Of a stretch of 64,000 nucleotides of DNA, positions 32,051-44,500 are shown piece after piece; position 1 is the first letter of the stretch; every line of letters begins with the position of its first letter. This stretch comes from Micromussa lordhowensis. Its lineage: Eukaryota > Cnidaria > Anthozoa > Scleractinia > Lobophylliidae. The DNA lies in the NCBI GenBank assembly GCA_964020085.1, contig OZ026605.1, positions 4,252,901-4,316,900 of the forward strand. Direction: 5' to 3'. A program made the position numbers and the translations under genes. The notes under the pieces were generated by a model. It did no database searches, was not told the DNA's origin, and saw only the letters and a program-made list of their open reading frames with translations.

Positions 32051-35000
32051 TTATTTAAGAGTTCGGTCAAAGTAAACACTTCCTACAAATCCTCCTCTCA
32101 TGGCCTTCTGCACATTCTGTTCAAACAACCGCCTATTGCCTTGAAGGACCTCTGCTGCATCTGTGGTGACAAAAAGTAAAAGCAATCTTATTATGGGACA
32201 AAAGTTGAAATGACATTTTACACATTTATCTGTCATGATTTTAAGAAGTTAAATTTTAACTGTTTACAAAACATACAGTCGATCTCGTCCTTGTGGAAAC
32301 CTTCTCCCAATTTGTCCCAGAGGGGTCAAAGTCTATAGAAACAACACAGAATACTTCCCTAAAGTGCGCAGACAGGTAAGCAAAGCTGGACCCGACTATC
32401 TTGAACTCTCCATTTCTTCAAATTCAAACCCATTTTCTCTTGAATTTGGCCTTGTTTTTCCAGTCATTTACTGTTGGGTATTGTGAACTCTGTTGTTTTA
32501 AACTCTCTACTATTTCAGACACAGGGCACTAACCAACCTTTATTTAGAGGGTCTTCTGGATTTGGTTCCTGTAAACAATAAAACATGTTTCGTTGAATAA
32601 ATTGACGTTACAGCGAGGACAATCCAACCAGGTGAACACTTGGTATTTTATGCGCATTTGTTTGGTAACTATGGGATGAGTGTTCTTAACAGGCTTTAGA
32701 CAGATGGGCGCCAAGGCATCCTGTGGATGGCCATGTTTTTAAGAAATTTGTTTTATTTTCCATATGTTGCCTTCTAAATTGCTCATTTGAGCAGGCCTTA
32801 TAGCACATTTTGGACTACCACTTTTCAAATCCTGGCTAAAAGCCTGTTTCTTAATATGAAACAAAAAGGTAAGGTTAGCATTTTTATGTTGTAGAAGGAC
32901 TATTCCTTTGCTTTTTGCAAATAGCCTTCACAGGATAGTTATATGAAAAAATGCATATAAAATGTTAAGGTTGAAAGTTGTATCAGTTAAAAAATGACAA
33001 ATGGCTGTTATCACAGTCCTCTACAATTTAAAAAGCATCTATGTCATTCTGTACTCTGTTGACCAATGTGTTGACTCTTTGGCCTCACTCATGTACCTTC
33101 TTAACAAAAGAATAAACCTTCACAGGTTCAACTGAAAAAAAAATGCCAAATTTATCAGTCTTGAATGTTATTCATCTACCAGATGGGAAAAAATTCTTCC
33201 TGTATGTTACCCTGGCTGTGCCAGCTACAATGTAAGTTCCCTGATTTCATAATCTTTTGCAACATTTTTGTCCTTCTGGCTTTAGCTCAATTGAATAGAC
33301 ATTGTCAAGAACATCACTAATGGTAAAGTTTAGAAAATATTGTGCACCAAAAGCCATACCTCTATAGCAGCACAACCCCAAGCAGTTCACACAATGATAG
33401 CGTGCGCAACAATAAGTTACATTTTTATAACCAAAATAAACAAATGATTTTCCTTCTTTTTCACATGGTGTTTTCTCAAAGAAAAAAAAAACATTTTTCC
33501 TTGTTTCTACGTGAGTTATAGAAACAGTCATCAGTCATAAAGGCTGGGAGAATGAGAAACGCTGTGGCTTTTAGCATTGTCCTAAACCTCCACTCAAATT
33601 CCTCTGACTCAATAGAACACAGAAAATGCTTACTATTCCTTAAATAATTAATCCATCTTAGCTGTTTTGGACAATATGCAGGACTCAGAGGTGTCAAGAA
33701 GTGTAACATAAATCAATGATTTTCAAGTCGAAACTCTGATAAACTACTTACCAAAAACAAATACTGTAATCCAATTATTATTGCATTTATTGTAAGAACA
33801 GGTTTCCAGTCTTCCCTGAAAATAAAACATGCATTTGTTAGCTTAACAAACTTTGAACCAGGATATTTATGATCAAAGTTATCATGAGAAAACTATTAGC
33901 TATTAGAATAAAAACCTCATTACACAAAATTTTCAGTTTATTAACAAATGTAATGTCCCGAAAAAAAATCAAAGTGGCCCTTTTAATAGAGGACATTTTG
34001 AATAGGTCTATCCTTCAAATTAGTGAAAATTGAGTGCCAGGAACTACTACTCTTCCAAACTCAGGAAGAAATGTAGAAAAATTTTGTGTCGTGAGGTAGT
34101 TTTCTAAGCAAGGATATCACCTGTGCAAATCAAAGAGAGAGAAAAAACAATTACATATCCATGGAATTACTGGTTATCGCTGAAATCTCTTAGCTTACCT
34201 CAAGATGTTTAAGCAAACATTTCCTTCTAAGTCGATATTTGGATGATAAACCTGGAAAAAGCAGTGTACATGTATTAGATTATAGTGAGATTAGAAATAG
34301 TGAATCTATTGATATTTTCAAATCTAAATTAAAGGCATATCTATTTAAGGAATCATTTTTAGATTATTTAGGTTAATTTTTAAGTTTAATTCAAATTTTA
34401 GACTAGATTATTAATATCGTTAATTGTCATTTTTATGTGAGTTTTAGGAGGTTTTATATGATATTTAGATTCATTTGTTACGCACCGGTGATTAGCATAT
34501 AGCTGATGTGATATAAGTGAATAAATATTAATATTATTATTATTTTTTACTAATTATCAATAATAATTTACAATACCATCACGCCATGAACAAACTTAAT
34601 TGAGCATTACTACCATTTGCGTTCAACCGTGAAGCGTGAACGTTTTTTTGCACATGTTTATTTTTCAAATGAGACAGTTTCCCAGACAACTGTATCAACT
34701 GGACCAATGAAAATGTTTCGTTTGGAGCACGAAACTATGAATGTTTGTCAAAGAAACGTGACACGTTTTGGTCACATGGAGTGCAGGTTTGACAAAAGTA
34801 ATGACATTTTTCAGGGTTTTGGAAGATGGAGGCGCTAAAATTAAACAAATTTTGACGAACCTATCGCACTGGAACACAGGCGGCTCAAGCTATCGTTATT
34901 TTTTTAATCTTTATCCAAACGTTTAGCTTGTGAAACATGACATAGTTACCACCGTCATCTGTTACATAACGACCGAGTTTCATTGTGCGAAACGTGGCTC

Positions 35001-38000
35001 AGCGTATGGAGGTGTTATGTATGGGGAAAAACGTTAATAGTCCATTTTAGGCGAAATTTTGATACATGTATTTTTCTAACAAAAATAACTGACCTCAATT
35101 CCAACACCTCCATATACTGAAAGGCAAGGGTCACGTTTCGCGTAATGAAACTCAGTCATTATGTAATAGTAGATGGCGGGGGTAACTATGTCACGTTTCA
35201 CGGATAAAGATTAAAAAAAATAACTCCTCACAACGATAGCTTGTGCCGCCTGTGTTCCAGTATGATAGGTTTGTCCAAATTTGTTTACTTTTAGCGCCTC
35301 CATCTTTCTGAAGTCACAATGACACCAAGCTTCCAAAACCCTGAAAAATGTCGTTAATTTTGTCAAACCTGCACTCCACGTGACCAAAACGTGCCACGTT
35401 TCTTTGACAAACATTCATAGTTTCGTGCTCCAAACGAAACATTTTCATTGGTCCAGTCGATACAGTTGTCTGGGAAACTGCCTCGTTTGAAAAGTTAACA
35501 TACACGAAAAAACATTCATGCTTCATGGTTGAATGCAAATGGTAGTAAGCAATTGTCAAATATAAGGTTCATTTTTTTTTTATTTTACACTATTTACCTA
35601 GAATTAACATAGAAAGAAAAGTATACTTACAACATATGATTACAAAATAAAATAATTACAGTACAGGTTATAAAATGTGTATGGTGGTCAAAGTAGCGAA
35701 GGCTTTCTAGTTTACCACCATATAGCCAGGAACAAACTTAAAACCAAGTGATACAAGTGATTTGTAACCATAATGGCACATCTTTAAGTTATTTTCACTG
35801 AAAAGCCCCCTTAAGAGAGAGTCAAATTAATAATGTTTACATTGCACTTCACTACTGTTTAGAATTGAACAAACACCCTGTTTCAGAGTATATGTTGTCA
35901 GTCAAAATGAAATTCAGGTTAAAACGATTTTAACCTAGTTTGATTCCCAATTTCCTTTGTCTTCTAACCCTAATTATTCATGTTCCATGAATAATTAGGG
36001 TTAAGAGACAAAGGAATTTCATTTTAACCTGAATTTTATTTTGACCTAAGACATACATGTATACAATATAATGATTGAACCATTGTAGGCAACGGTGGAA
36101 TGAAGTTTTACAAAAATTCACAGTACACTTATCAGTAAACACAGCAATATTCATAAGAAAAAATCAGGGCAAAAGAAAAAAGTGCCGATGAAGATTAGGA
36201 TGATCAGTATTTTGGCTGTACAACCTAATTGTTACTAAATATAATAATAATTATTATAATAATAACAATAATGGTTTATTTGCAACACATAAAACAGAGT
36301 GGCTCTCTGTGGCTTTCTACAGTGTCTAGTAAAAAAAATATTTCAAAGAACATCCTATACCTTTGTTTCACACTTGACTTTAGGAGCATCATGGGGATAT
36401 CCTGGACCAACCTAGGGAAAAATTAATAATTTGAAAAAATGCATTTGTGTCTATTTAAATCTCCTTGTAATCAAAATCACCAAGTCGGTTTCTGATAAAA
36501 TGTTTTAAATTTATGTAGGTTAGACTAAAGATTCCCTGGTTTTCGCTTAGGGTTCTGGATAAGTATTGCTGAATTGTCTACAGTTGCTATGTTAACATAC
36601 ATTATTATTTCACTAGTAGTGAAAGCCACTATGAAAAAGTGCTTTAATCAAGAAGTCAAGTACACTAGGTGTTGAACAGACTCACCTTAAAACTAAATAC
36701 AAATCTCCCATATTTGTAAAAACCCTAGAAGTATAAATAAACAAGAATAAGAATCAGAAATAATAGTTAAGCCATGGTAACCTTCCATATGTGAAAACCA
36801 TTTAGATAGGAAGCGGTTCCAGGCATTATTAAGGAGTGAAATAGGGATTTTGAGAAGGGAAAGAAAAAGTTAACCTCCAAGGGAAGAGAAAGGGGAACTG
36901 CTTTTCAGAGGCTTATGGTATATTCCATTGCATAAAGAAAAAGGATGACAAACAATAGCTTCCATTTGGCGCAAAAATATGCTCGGACCTTGAACATTAT
37001 CTGTCCTGAAAAGTGAACAGTTTTATGACAGCGTAGCTCAGAAAACTGTGAGCTTTCAATAACCAAGCATATTTTCATGCTAAATAGAGACCTCTGTGTT
37101 CAGTATCCTTCAAATATTTTTTGCAACACGCAAAGTTTTGAGAATTGGGATATTCCCCAGTTATTTAGCTGGGGCATATTCAGTCATATGACATGTTTAG
37201 ACTAACCACGTACAAGCAAAACTATTTGATGGATTATACTTATGATTATTATAGACACAAATGTTTTACCGGAAAATACACCACTCGCAAAATTCACACG
37301 AAATGACATCCAGGACTCGGGTGGCATATTTTCCATATCCTCACCAATGAAGATATTGATTACTTCACTGATATCATGTTTGACCCTTAAGGTATCAGCC
37401 AACCCAAAATTGACCGTTTTTCATAATTTTTGATTTCTATATGTTTTGATAGATCTTAGGAGTAGCTTTCACAAAAAATGCACAAAAAAATGTTTTTCGT
37501 AGGGGAAGTTATTGAGCAAAAACAATTTTGCCATCTTAATCATTCTAATTAGCTGCTGACAACTTCCTGTCATCACGTTGTCAAATAAGGAGAGGTTACG
37601 TGACAGCTAAACACATGCATGTTTGTGTTTCACAAAACACGCGCGATTCACCATCTTGGAAGCTCTCAAAGTTGTCGTCTTGTGAATCTACAAATGCCTT
37701 CGAAAAAGACAAAAGATTGTGTCCCTTTTCTTCGTCAAGCCAAGGAAAAAGAAAGGGAAGAAAGCTTTTAGCGTTGAAGCGGCAGCAGACCTCGCTTCGA
37801 GCGACCAGGGTTCCTTTTACAACCAAGAGGAATGGCTAAGAGAAATCGACAAACGGGATACCAGTGGACAGCCGTCGGCTGAAATGAGTGCAATCTGGAA
37901 TTGTTTCTTATAAGCCCATAAAACAACGGTTGTGAGTTCACAGACCTTCCGATATCCACGGGCGCCGGACTGTTCGCGAGCGCTTTCTTGGGTTTGGCAT

Positions 38001-40819
38001 CGTTAGAAACCTAGCTATAATTAAAGATAAAGTCATCAAGATGTTTTCATAGCTGCGTGTAATCGGAACTATTTGAGAAGTCAGTCAAATGATTCGGCGT
38101 TTACTAGCCTCGAGGAATAAATTGTTGCGCCGGTCTTGAAAGGGGCTTTCTCCCAAGGAGATCCGGAGCTAGCGAAAATTTGTCTGTTTCTTGTTACCTG
38201 TCAAACTGCTATTGTTCAAGAAAACTGAGACTTTCTTTTATCAATTAACACTTCATTTGCTCGACACTAATCCCATTACGGTCGAAATTCTATTTTTCCT
38301 TGTTTCTCGAAATCAAAATTTAGGCGAGATCAGCATGCATTTTGAACTCCAAGTCGGCAGCCCCTGGATCGATTTGGCTGAAATTTGGTCAAATTGTTGT
38401 CAGATAGCTCACCTGCAAAACCGTGTCTGCGAATTTTAATATGTCTTTTCATTTCAAAGTTATAGCCTATTTTCCACTGGCGGTGGCAATAATTTCACAT
38501 CCCCGAATATATTTGCTTGTAAAAATAAAACAAGCGCGCTTTCCAGAAATCTGAGACACGGTTTTTTAGGCAAACGTGTGAAGAAATGAAAGCCGTGTTA
38601 ATCGTTTTCTTCCGTTTGTTTTTGGTGAGCGTGGATCTTAATGAATGAAAACACTTAGTTTTACAAAAACCTCCTCCTTTTTGAAGCGCATTAAAGTTTT
38701 TTTAACCTTTTAAAGGGAATTAGCTGTAGGTATGACTACTCAGCTTTCAGAAAATATGCGGTTTATGGGGGTTTGTGTTGAAACAAAGAGCGCTAGAACG
38801 ATCCACGCGCAGACGACTCCGTTGGGTTGGCTGATACCTTAAAACTGTACTTAAATGTGTTGGCATGTGATCGAAACATCTTTGGATCTTCCTCGGAAGT
38901 CTAGAGTAATCATCAGTTATCTTCAGAAATCTTTGGTAATCTTTGTTAATCTTCAGAAATTTTTGGAATTGTTCAAAATCGTTCAGGTGGCCTTCAAACA
39001 ATTTTTGGAGAATCTTGATTTCTCCAGAAATCTTGAGAAACTGTCAAAACTTCATTATCAGTATGTCTATAAAAAACAAAATAATATGCGGTTGCTTGTA
39101 GAAATGGAATATCTGTTCTCATGTTCAAATTTACATCAGAGAGATATTTCATGTCTACGCACGCCCATGTATTATCCTCTATATTTCATTATACATAAAC
39201 ACTTTTTCTTCCATCAACAACATTGATACATGTTAAGTAGAGTGGTCCATGAGTAGAGAAAAACCAAGATTTACAGATGCTGGTTTGGACAGCTTCTCAG
39301 TTTCCTCCAAATATTAATGTCTTTCTTACCTCATCAGGTGAAATAACAAGTTTAAAATTTAGAAGATCATCTGGATCAGGAAATTCAGTCTCGCATGTTT
39401 TTGGCAGTTCAAGGTCACGTATATCTGAAATACAACACAATATGTTATACTAGGAGGGTTTCTTCTGATACTCCTTTGAGATCAGCAGTACTATGAGGGT
39501 GAACTGGTCTGGTCGAGAACACAACACAAGAAAATAGACCAGGCCCATTTTACAATGCTGCTCCTCCAACTCAGTAGCAAGGGTGGTGAATGATAAATGC
39601 AAGACTTTAGGAGAAGGCGAGACTAGCGTGTTTCTTTCCAGCTCAAGAGATTTCAACTGCTTTAACTGCAAGACTGAGACTTCGAAGTTGTTTAAAAGCG
39701 AGCTCGAGACATTCAGATTCTAAGGCATGCAGATTTCATTTATAAAATAATACAAATCAATACTTTGAGACTTTCTTAGCATTACAAAAAATCCAGACTG
39801 TGAGACACACACACCAGTAACTGCTTAAGCGAGACTGCAAGACCTGTGAAATTCAACGAAAATTTTGCAAGACCCATGGTATTTGAAGGGCCATGCCACC
39901 ACTGGTAGCACATTTTTTTAATATATCTCTTTGCTGCAGATTTCTTTTTTTCAAAATACTCTAGGACAGGATAGTATAGGATAGTATCCAGGGAACAGAT
40001 CAGGTGGTATTTGAATTTAACATTCATTACCCCTGTTAACTGGTATTGGTGGAACAAACAAAGAATTTCACATTTCTAGTTTTAATTCAATATTGACAAT
40101 TTTTACCTTCTAAAATAATGCACTGTGATGGACATATTTTTTATTTTTTTTGAAAATGCAGAGCCATTGACACAAACTACTATTGATCAAGCAGGGCACT
40201 AAAATGATAATGAATTCTAATTTCAAACTGACGTAACATTCAAGCTAATCTCGTGTGAAATATGATTCGGCTTATTGTGGATTCACACAATTCTCCTACT
40301 TAGGCTTGTAAACAAACCAAATTCCACATAGTGGATTTCTTTGTTGCTTGTTACATCACAAAAACGAGAAAGAATGCTGCTCATAGTCCAAGATGACAGA
40401 AACGAAAGCAGCATGCAAACGTCGAATTGTACAAATCGAAATTATTGTTTTTGGTACAATTTCCGACAAGATTATTCAACTCAACAACGGAACTAGTTCA
40501 AAACCTGTCAAGATTGAGTTCAGGACAAGAAGAAGTAGTGAGCATGGCTAATAAAGAAGGTTATGATAAGGCTACAGTCTTCTTAGCCGATCATCCCTTG
40601 TCCCTACACGAGCGTAATCAATAACAAAACAGATCATTTAACGTGAAATGAGGAAGATACATGATGCAATGGCAGCACAATAAAAGCTATTTCTAAAGCA
40701 AAACCACACCATGCCGCACCTTTGGTTATCCTTAGTTGTGCTGCAGAAGCCCTCTTTGTCCCTGCTTTCGCACCTTCACCTTCCTTCTTTTGTTGCTTCA
40801 ACGAAAAAAGCTTGATCAT
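32051..40819 (-). CDS. UBE2M: NEDD8-conjugating enzyme UBC12 (8 exons)
   Basis: E2 enzyme that takes NEDD8 from NAE1-UBA3 and transfers it to cullins, activating cullin-RING ligases. Exons (minus): 40720-40819, 39330-39424, 36686-36724, 36361-36411, 34199-34251, 33752-33815, 32538-32568, 32051-32160, all GT-AG, total 543 nt, 180 aa (human 183). The N-terminal [12 protein letters not shown] extension, which docks the E1, is conserved; the UBC fold follows with [28 protein letters not shown] (catalytic Cys in NVCLNIL), [11 protein letters not shown] and the C-terminal [16 protein letters not shown]. Introns contain a 1.45-kb TTAA element, a foldback and a LINE tail. Head-to-head with FBXO47. 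Confidence 0.97.
34276..34550 (+). mobile_element. LINE 3' end with ATT-rich tail
   Basis: The plus frame reads [20 protein letters not shown] then [15 protein letters not shown], the C-terminus typical of L2/CR1-like elements, followed by an A/T tail ending (ATT)n. Severely 5'-truncated; in UBE2M intron 4. Confidence 0.65.
34599..35555. mobile_element. foldback element, arms about 400 bp
   Basis: The left half (GCATTACTACCATTTGCGTT, then GACAGTTTCCCAGACAACTG and onward) is mirrored by the right half at roughly 85-90% by eye, leaving a short centre near 35040-35090. No ORF of note; mirror ORFs in the arms are artefacts. Confidence 0.75.
35901..36045. repeat. hairpin repeat with AGGTTAAAA arms
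   Basis: GTCAAAATGAAATTCAGGTT at the left is mirrored by AACCTGAATTTTATTTTGAC at the right, and an inner pair CCCTAATTATTCATG / CATGAATAATTAGGG closes the loop. Compact non-coding foldback in UBE2M intron 4. Confidence 0.7.
36958..37235 (+). repeat. dispersed repeat, copy A (pair with 47640-47915)
   Basis: Shares CCTTCAAATATTTTTTGCAA, then GATATTCCCCAGTTA..AGCTGGGG.ATATTCA and TATTTGATGGATT with 47640-47915. Inverted ATATTCCCCAG/CTGGGG.ATAT inside both copies. Located in UBE2M intron 2. Confidence 0.65.
37391..38838. mobile_element. TTAA-flanked element (family 2), 1.45 kb
   Basis: Termini GGTATCAGCCAACCCAA and its complement, each bounded by TTAA (37387-37390, 38839-38842). Short TIR plus TTAA points to a piggyBac-type non-autonomous element. 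A stretch at 37694-37913 has a Lys-rich then acidic coding look ([20 protein letters not shown]) but is frame-broken and unrecognised. Lies in UBE2M intron 2. Confidence 0.7.
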
Positions 40820-41526
40820 GGCTCTAATACGATCCGCAAGGACACCAAATTCCCCTATAACTCTGTATCGATTCTAAAACAGGAACGAGTCGTCAAGACT
40901 CAGCGAAAATTTCACCTCGGCACCGGCTCACATGATGCACTCTGATTGGCTTAAAATTTCCGGATAGTTCTCGCTAGATGCTCGGAAAATAATCGGAATT
41001 AGCACGATTAATTATTGAGTGAATTTTCTTGTTTCCAGTTTATCACGGTCAAAGGACGCGGTTACCAAAAAATGGCGCGCTTTTTGAGTTCTTTGCGCGA
41101 ACCGCGCAAAAAGAGGAGAGATGTCAAAGAAAGAATTTTCTGCGACCGTCAAAAATTTTGTTTAACTAATTCTCTGTTCTTTTGTAGGGTAAGTCATTAT
41201 GGTAATGAACAAATAACGTCCATCTTTTCGCCCTTTTTCTTTTTTGCTCAAGTTGCAGTACAACACTGAAAGTCAAAAGTCGCTTTAGTTCGGGACGATT
41301 AGTAGACTTCTAACAGTTTTGTCATCTGTCCTACTCGAGTGAAGTTTACTTTGTTTCACCACAGTTGTTTATAAAATTCTAATATGGGATAGCACGTTAT
41401 ATTTAATCTAGGTTCTGCACAAAATATTTTCAAAATTGATGAACTGTTTTATTTAGAGGAATTTTTTAATGTAAATATTTCAGCCAGACTCCTGTTTCGT
41501 GTCTTGAAAGTCAGTCCATTTACACC
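40820..41526. promoter_or_regulatory. shared divergent promoter region UBE2M / FBXO47
   Basis: 707 bases separate the two start codons, which point away from each other. No repeat was recognised in it. A bidirectional promoter is inferred from the geometry only; 5' UTRs were not determined. Confidence 0.5.
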
Positions 41527-44500
41527 ATGTCACGATCAGCCACAATGTTCCACTACATGAAAAGCGTGAAAAGAAGCAAAATAAGTAAGTATGGAATATT
41601 GAAAAGGCCAAGAGTAATCTTGAATGATATAAACGAAAAAACGTCCACCCTTTCAAGAAGTCCTCTTGGTTTGTTCGGGTCACTACCTCGAGAAATGTGC
41701 TTCAGGATATTTGGCTTCACTCCACTGGCCGATCTTGGACAGCTTTCACTCGCATCAAGACTATTCACAGACGAGGTAGTAAATTATCTTCATAACAAGG
41801 AAGCTTTGCTCGTTATTGTCCCAAATATCCATCTCAACAATGACGAAGAATCTTCACAGGTTTTCGTGACTTTGAAAACTGAGTATTGTTGGAATCATTT
41901 CACAGATCTGGGTAAGTATTACGAAATTTTGATTTGATTATGAGGCTTAAGTATATTTTTACACTTAACCTTTTTCAGTCCTTTTTAAGTCCCTTGGGGA
42001 AGAAGAAGGCGTGGCTGTTAATTAATAATATTATCTCGGGGCCTCCCCTTTCGTTTCACTTGTCTTCAAATCTTTAGAAGAAGGTAGAAATTGTTAAAAA
42101 TCGCGCCATATTCGAAAGCTTAAACGGTTTTCTATCAATAAATCAAAACTGAATATCTAATTTGTAATTTATCGATTACAAACATTGTTCGGATAGGATC
42201 TTACGTTGTAATAAATTCCTTTTCAGTTTGAAAGGTTTCTCAAGCCTTATCCTGTAACCATTTTTCATTTATATATTCAATTTATTAACTTATTTATCTA
42301 CTCACGACCCCACAAGCTGCAAAACTTAAATCTTATCGCGATTAAATAAAGGTTTTACTTACTACTTACTATTACTGGATTATGACTGCGCAAGTTTGAT
42401 TATTACCGTGACCCATTACTGTTTAAATTTCTTACATACAAATTCATCACTTTTTCAGGGATCTTGCTCAAAAGAGCAACATGCCTCTATTCCACAAAAG
42501 AAAGGTTAAAAGAAGTTGGAATCATTTTGGATAAGGTACTCAATTACAGCACGATATACTTCTAATTCTAAAGTGTTTGATATAAAGTAAGTTCTGGGCA
42601 CTTTGCTAAGAGCCAAGGATGTTATTTGGGAACTCATCATGGGTCCATCGTGGTCGGGCCTTTTTTCGATAACTAAGTTAACTTAGGCATTTTCTGAAAA
42701 ACCTCTGTATAATTGTCCATTACATGTAGTTCCTCGTAACAAATATCATTTCTAGTCTAACCAAGCATAAAGTAGTCTCAAAGAGCTCTCCAAAGATCGC
42801 AGGCGGTTTAACTGAATAACCTTACCTGTGAAAAAATACCTCGGTTTATATGCTCAAGTACTGATACTGTGTCCTTAGAGATATTTTGCGGTCACATTTC
42901 ATTTTATTGAAGTAAAAATTTGTGACTCTGTAGCTCAAAGACACTCACTCGAAAATCTGTACCACCCTTGGAAGTGACATAGCCTACAGCTGCTACGGAA
43001 AGTTTCTCCACTCCTTTGTGGCAGGATGGGAAGATGATGAAAAATTTAAAGCCTACCTTGCTGTTAAAGGTAACTTTTGGTACATCAGATAAACAAAGAA
43101 ACAAGTTATCCATCGCAGTTGTAGCATATAACACTTTGAAACAAAGGAAACGAAATGAAACGGGTTAATTTTTTAATGTCCAGAGAGAGATGTGGCCCAA
43201 TTATCTCTACACTTCATTAATTTGGTTTCAGTTTCTACATTATTAGAACGGTCTAGGGTACAGAATGAATTTATGGGGCAGACATTAGAACTCTAAATTA
43301 CCCACCAGTAGAAATTCCTATCATAACTAAATACATTTCTAGGTGCCTCGTGTTTAGATGACAGAATAAGGCAGGTGTTACGCTCCACTCCGGGGTCACA
43401 ACAATGGTATGAGAGGTACATCAGAGTCTTCTGCAGAGAAATATTCTTAGACAAGGCTAGTGACTTCGTTGAGAAAGGATTTTGGCTGTGTAAAATCCTG
43501 AAGCCATGGCCCCTTGTGTTTCAAGCTCGACTTCTTTACATTCTGTATGGACCTGTTAATGACGACAACGGTAAGCGACTTTCCTTGTAAAGAAACTCCT
43601 ACACTGAAGTCGATTTATCGTGTTTATTCGAGTGACTAATTAAGCAATAGGGCACGTTTTCCGTGTTTACATAACCTCACGAGGAGGGTTGGGAGAATTC
43701 GAGACAGTTATGCAAACCCGAGACGTAGTCGAAGGTTTACATAACTTTCGAGAATTCTCCCAACCCTCCGAGAGTTTAGATGAGGTAGGGTAAACACGGT
43801 AAAAGTGCTCTATTGCTTTTATAAAATAATTCTTAAAAATACGCGCGAATTTAAAACGTCACAACCGTGCTTTCATGCTCTCATCTAAACACACCTATCG
43901 ACCAATGAGAGCGCGCGCAGTGACTCAGTTATTTTATAACATTCATTTTCAACTTTTGCTCCGAAAATGGTGTTTCCTAGGATTACTGAACACAGGGAGA
44001 AATTTACAGAACAGGAGGTGTGTTTATATTGTCTCAAGGATTACACCGTATGATAAATTGGAGGCATCACTCGTTGAAAATCTCGACATGTTCGTAGGAT
44101 GAAAAAAAAATACTTTATCTAAATCCTAGATTTGTAACAGTCCCGGTGTGCGATCACTAAAGAAAATAGCTCAGTAACTCAGAACTCACAGATTTTAGCT
44201 CCCAAGCTGAAAATGTAGGTACAAGTGTCTTTTCACCCACAGTGATCCGTCTTCGGTTATCGTCTGTCTTCGCTCGAGGCGAACTCGAACTTACGATCTG
44301 ACAATATCATGTTTACATTACGCCTTTGAATCAAGCTTTGTAATGGATGATTAAACGACGTAGATAGTGTCTTTTTCAGGAACTGTAGATTGGAATACGG
44401 TGGAAAGTTGCCCAACATATTTCGGTGTTGAAGATGCGCAATTGAAAGAACTTGCAGAAGCCTTGAAGATCTTGCATGTCTACTGTGACACCAAGGACTG

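Noticed and set aside
37202..37402. Minus-strand ORF considered as a UBE2M exon
   Set aside because: The sequence does not match UBE2M; the true exons 3 and 4 are at 36686-36724 and 36361-36411 with closing phases.
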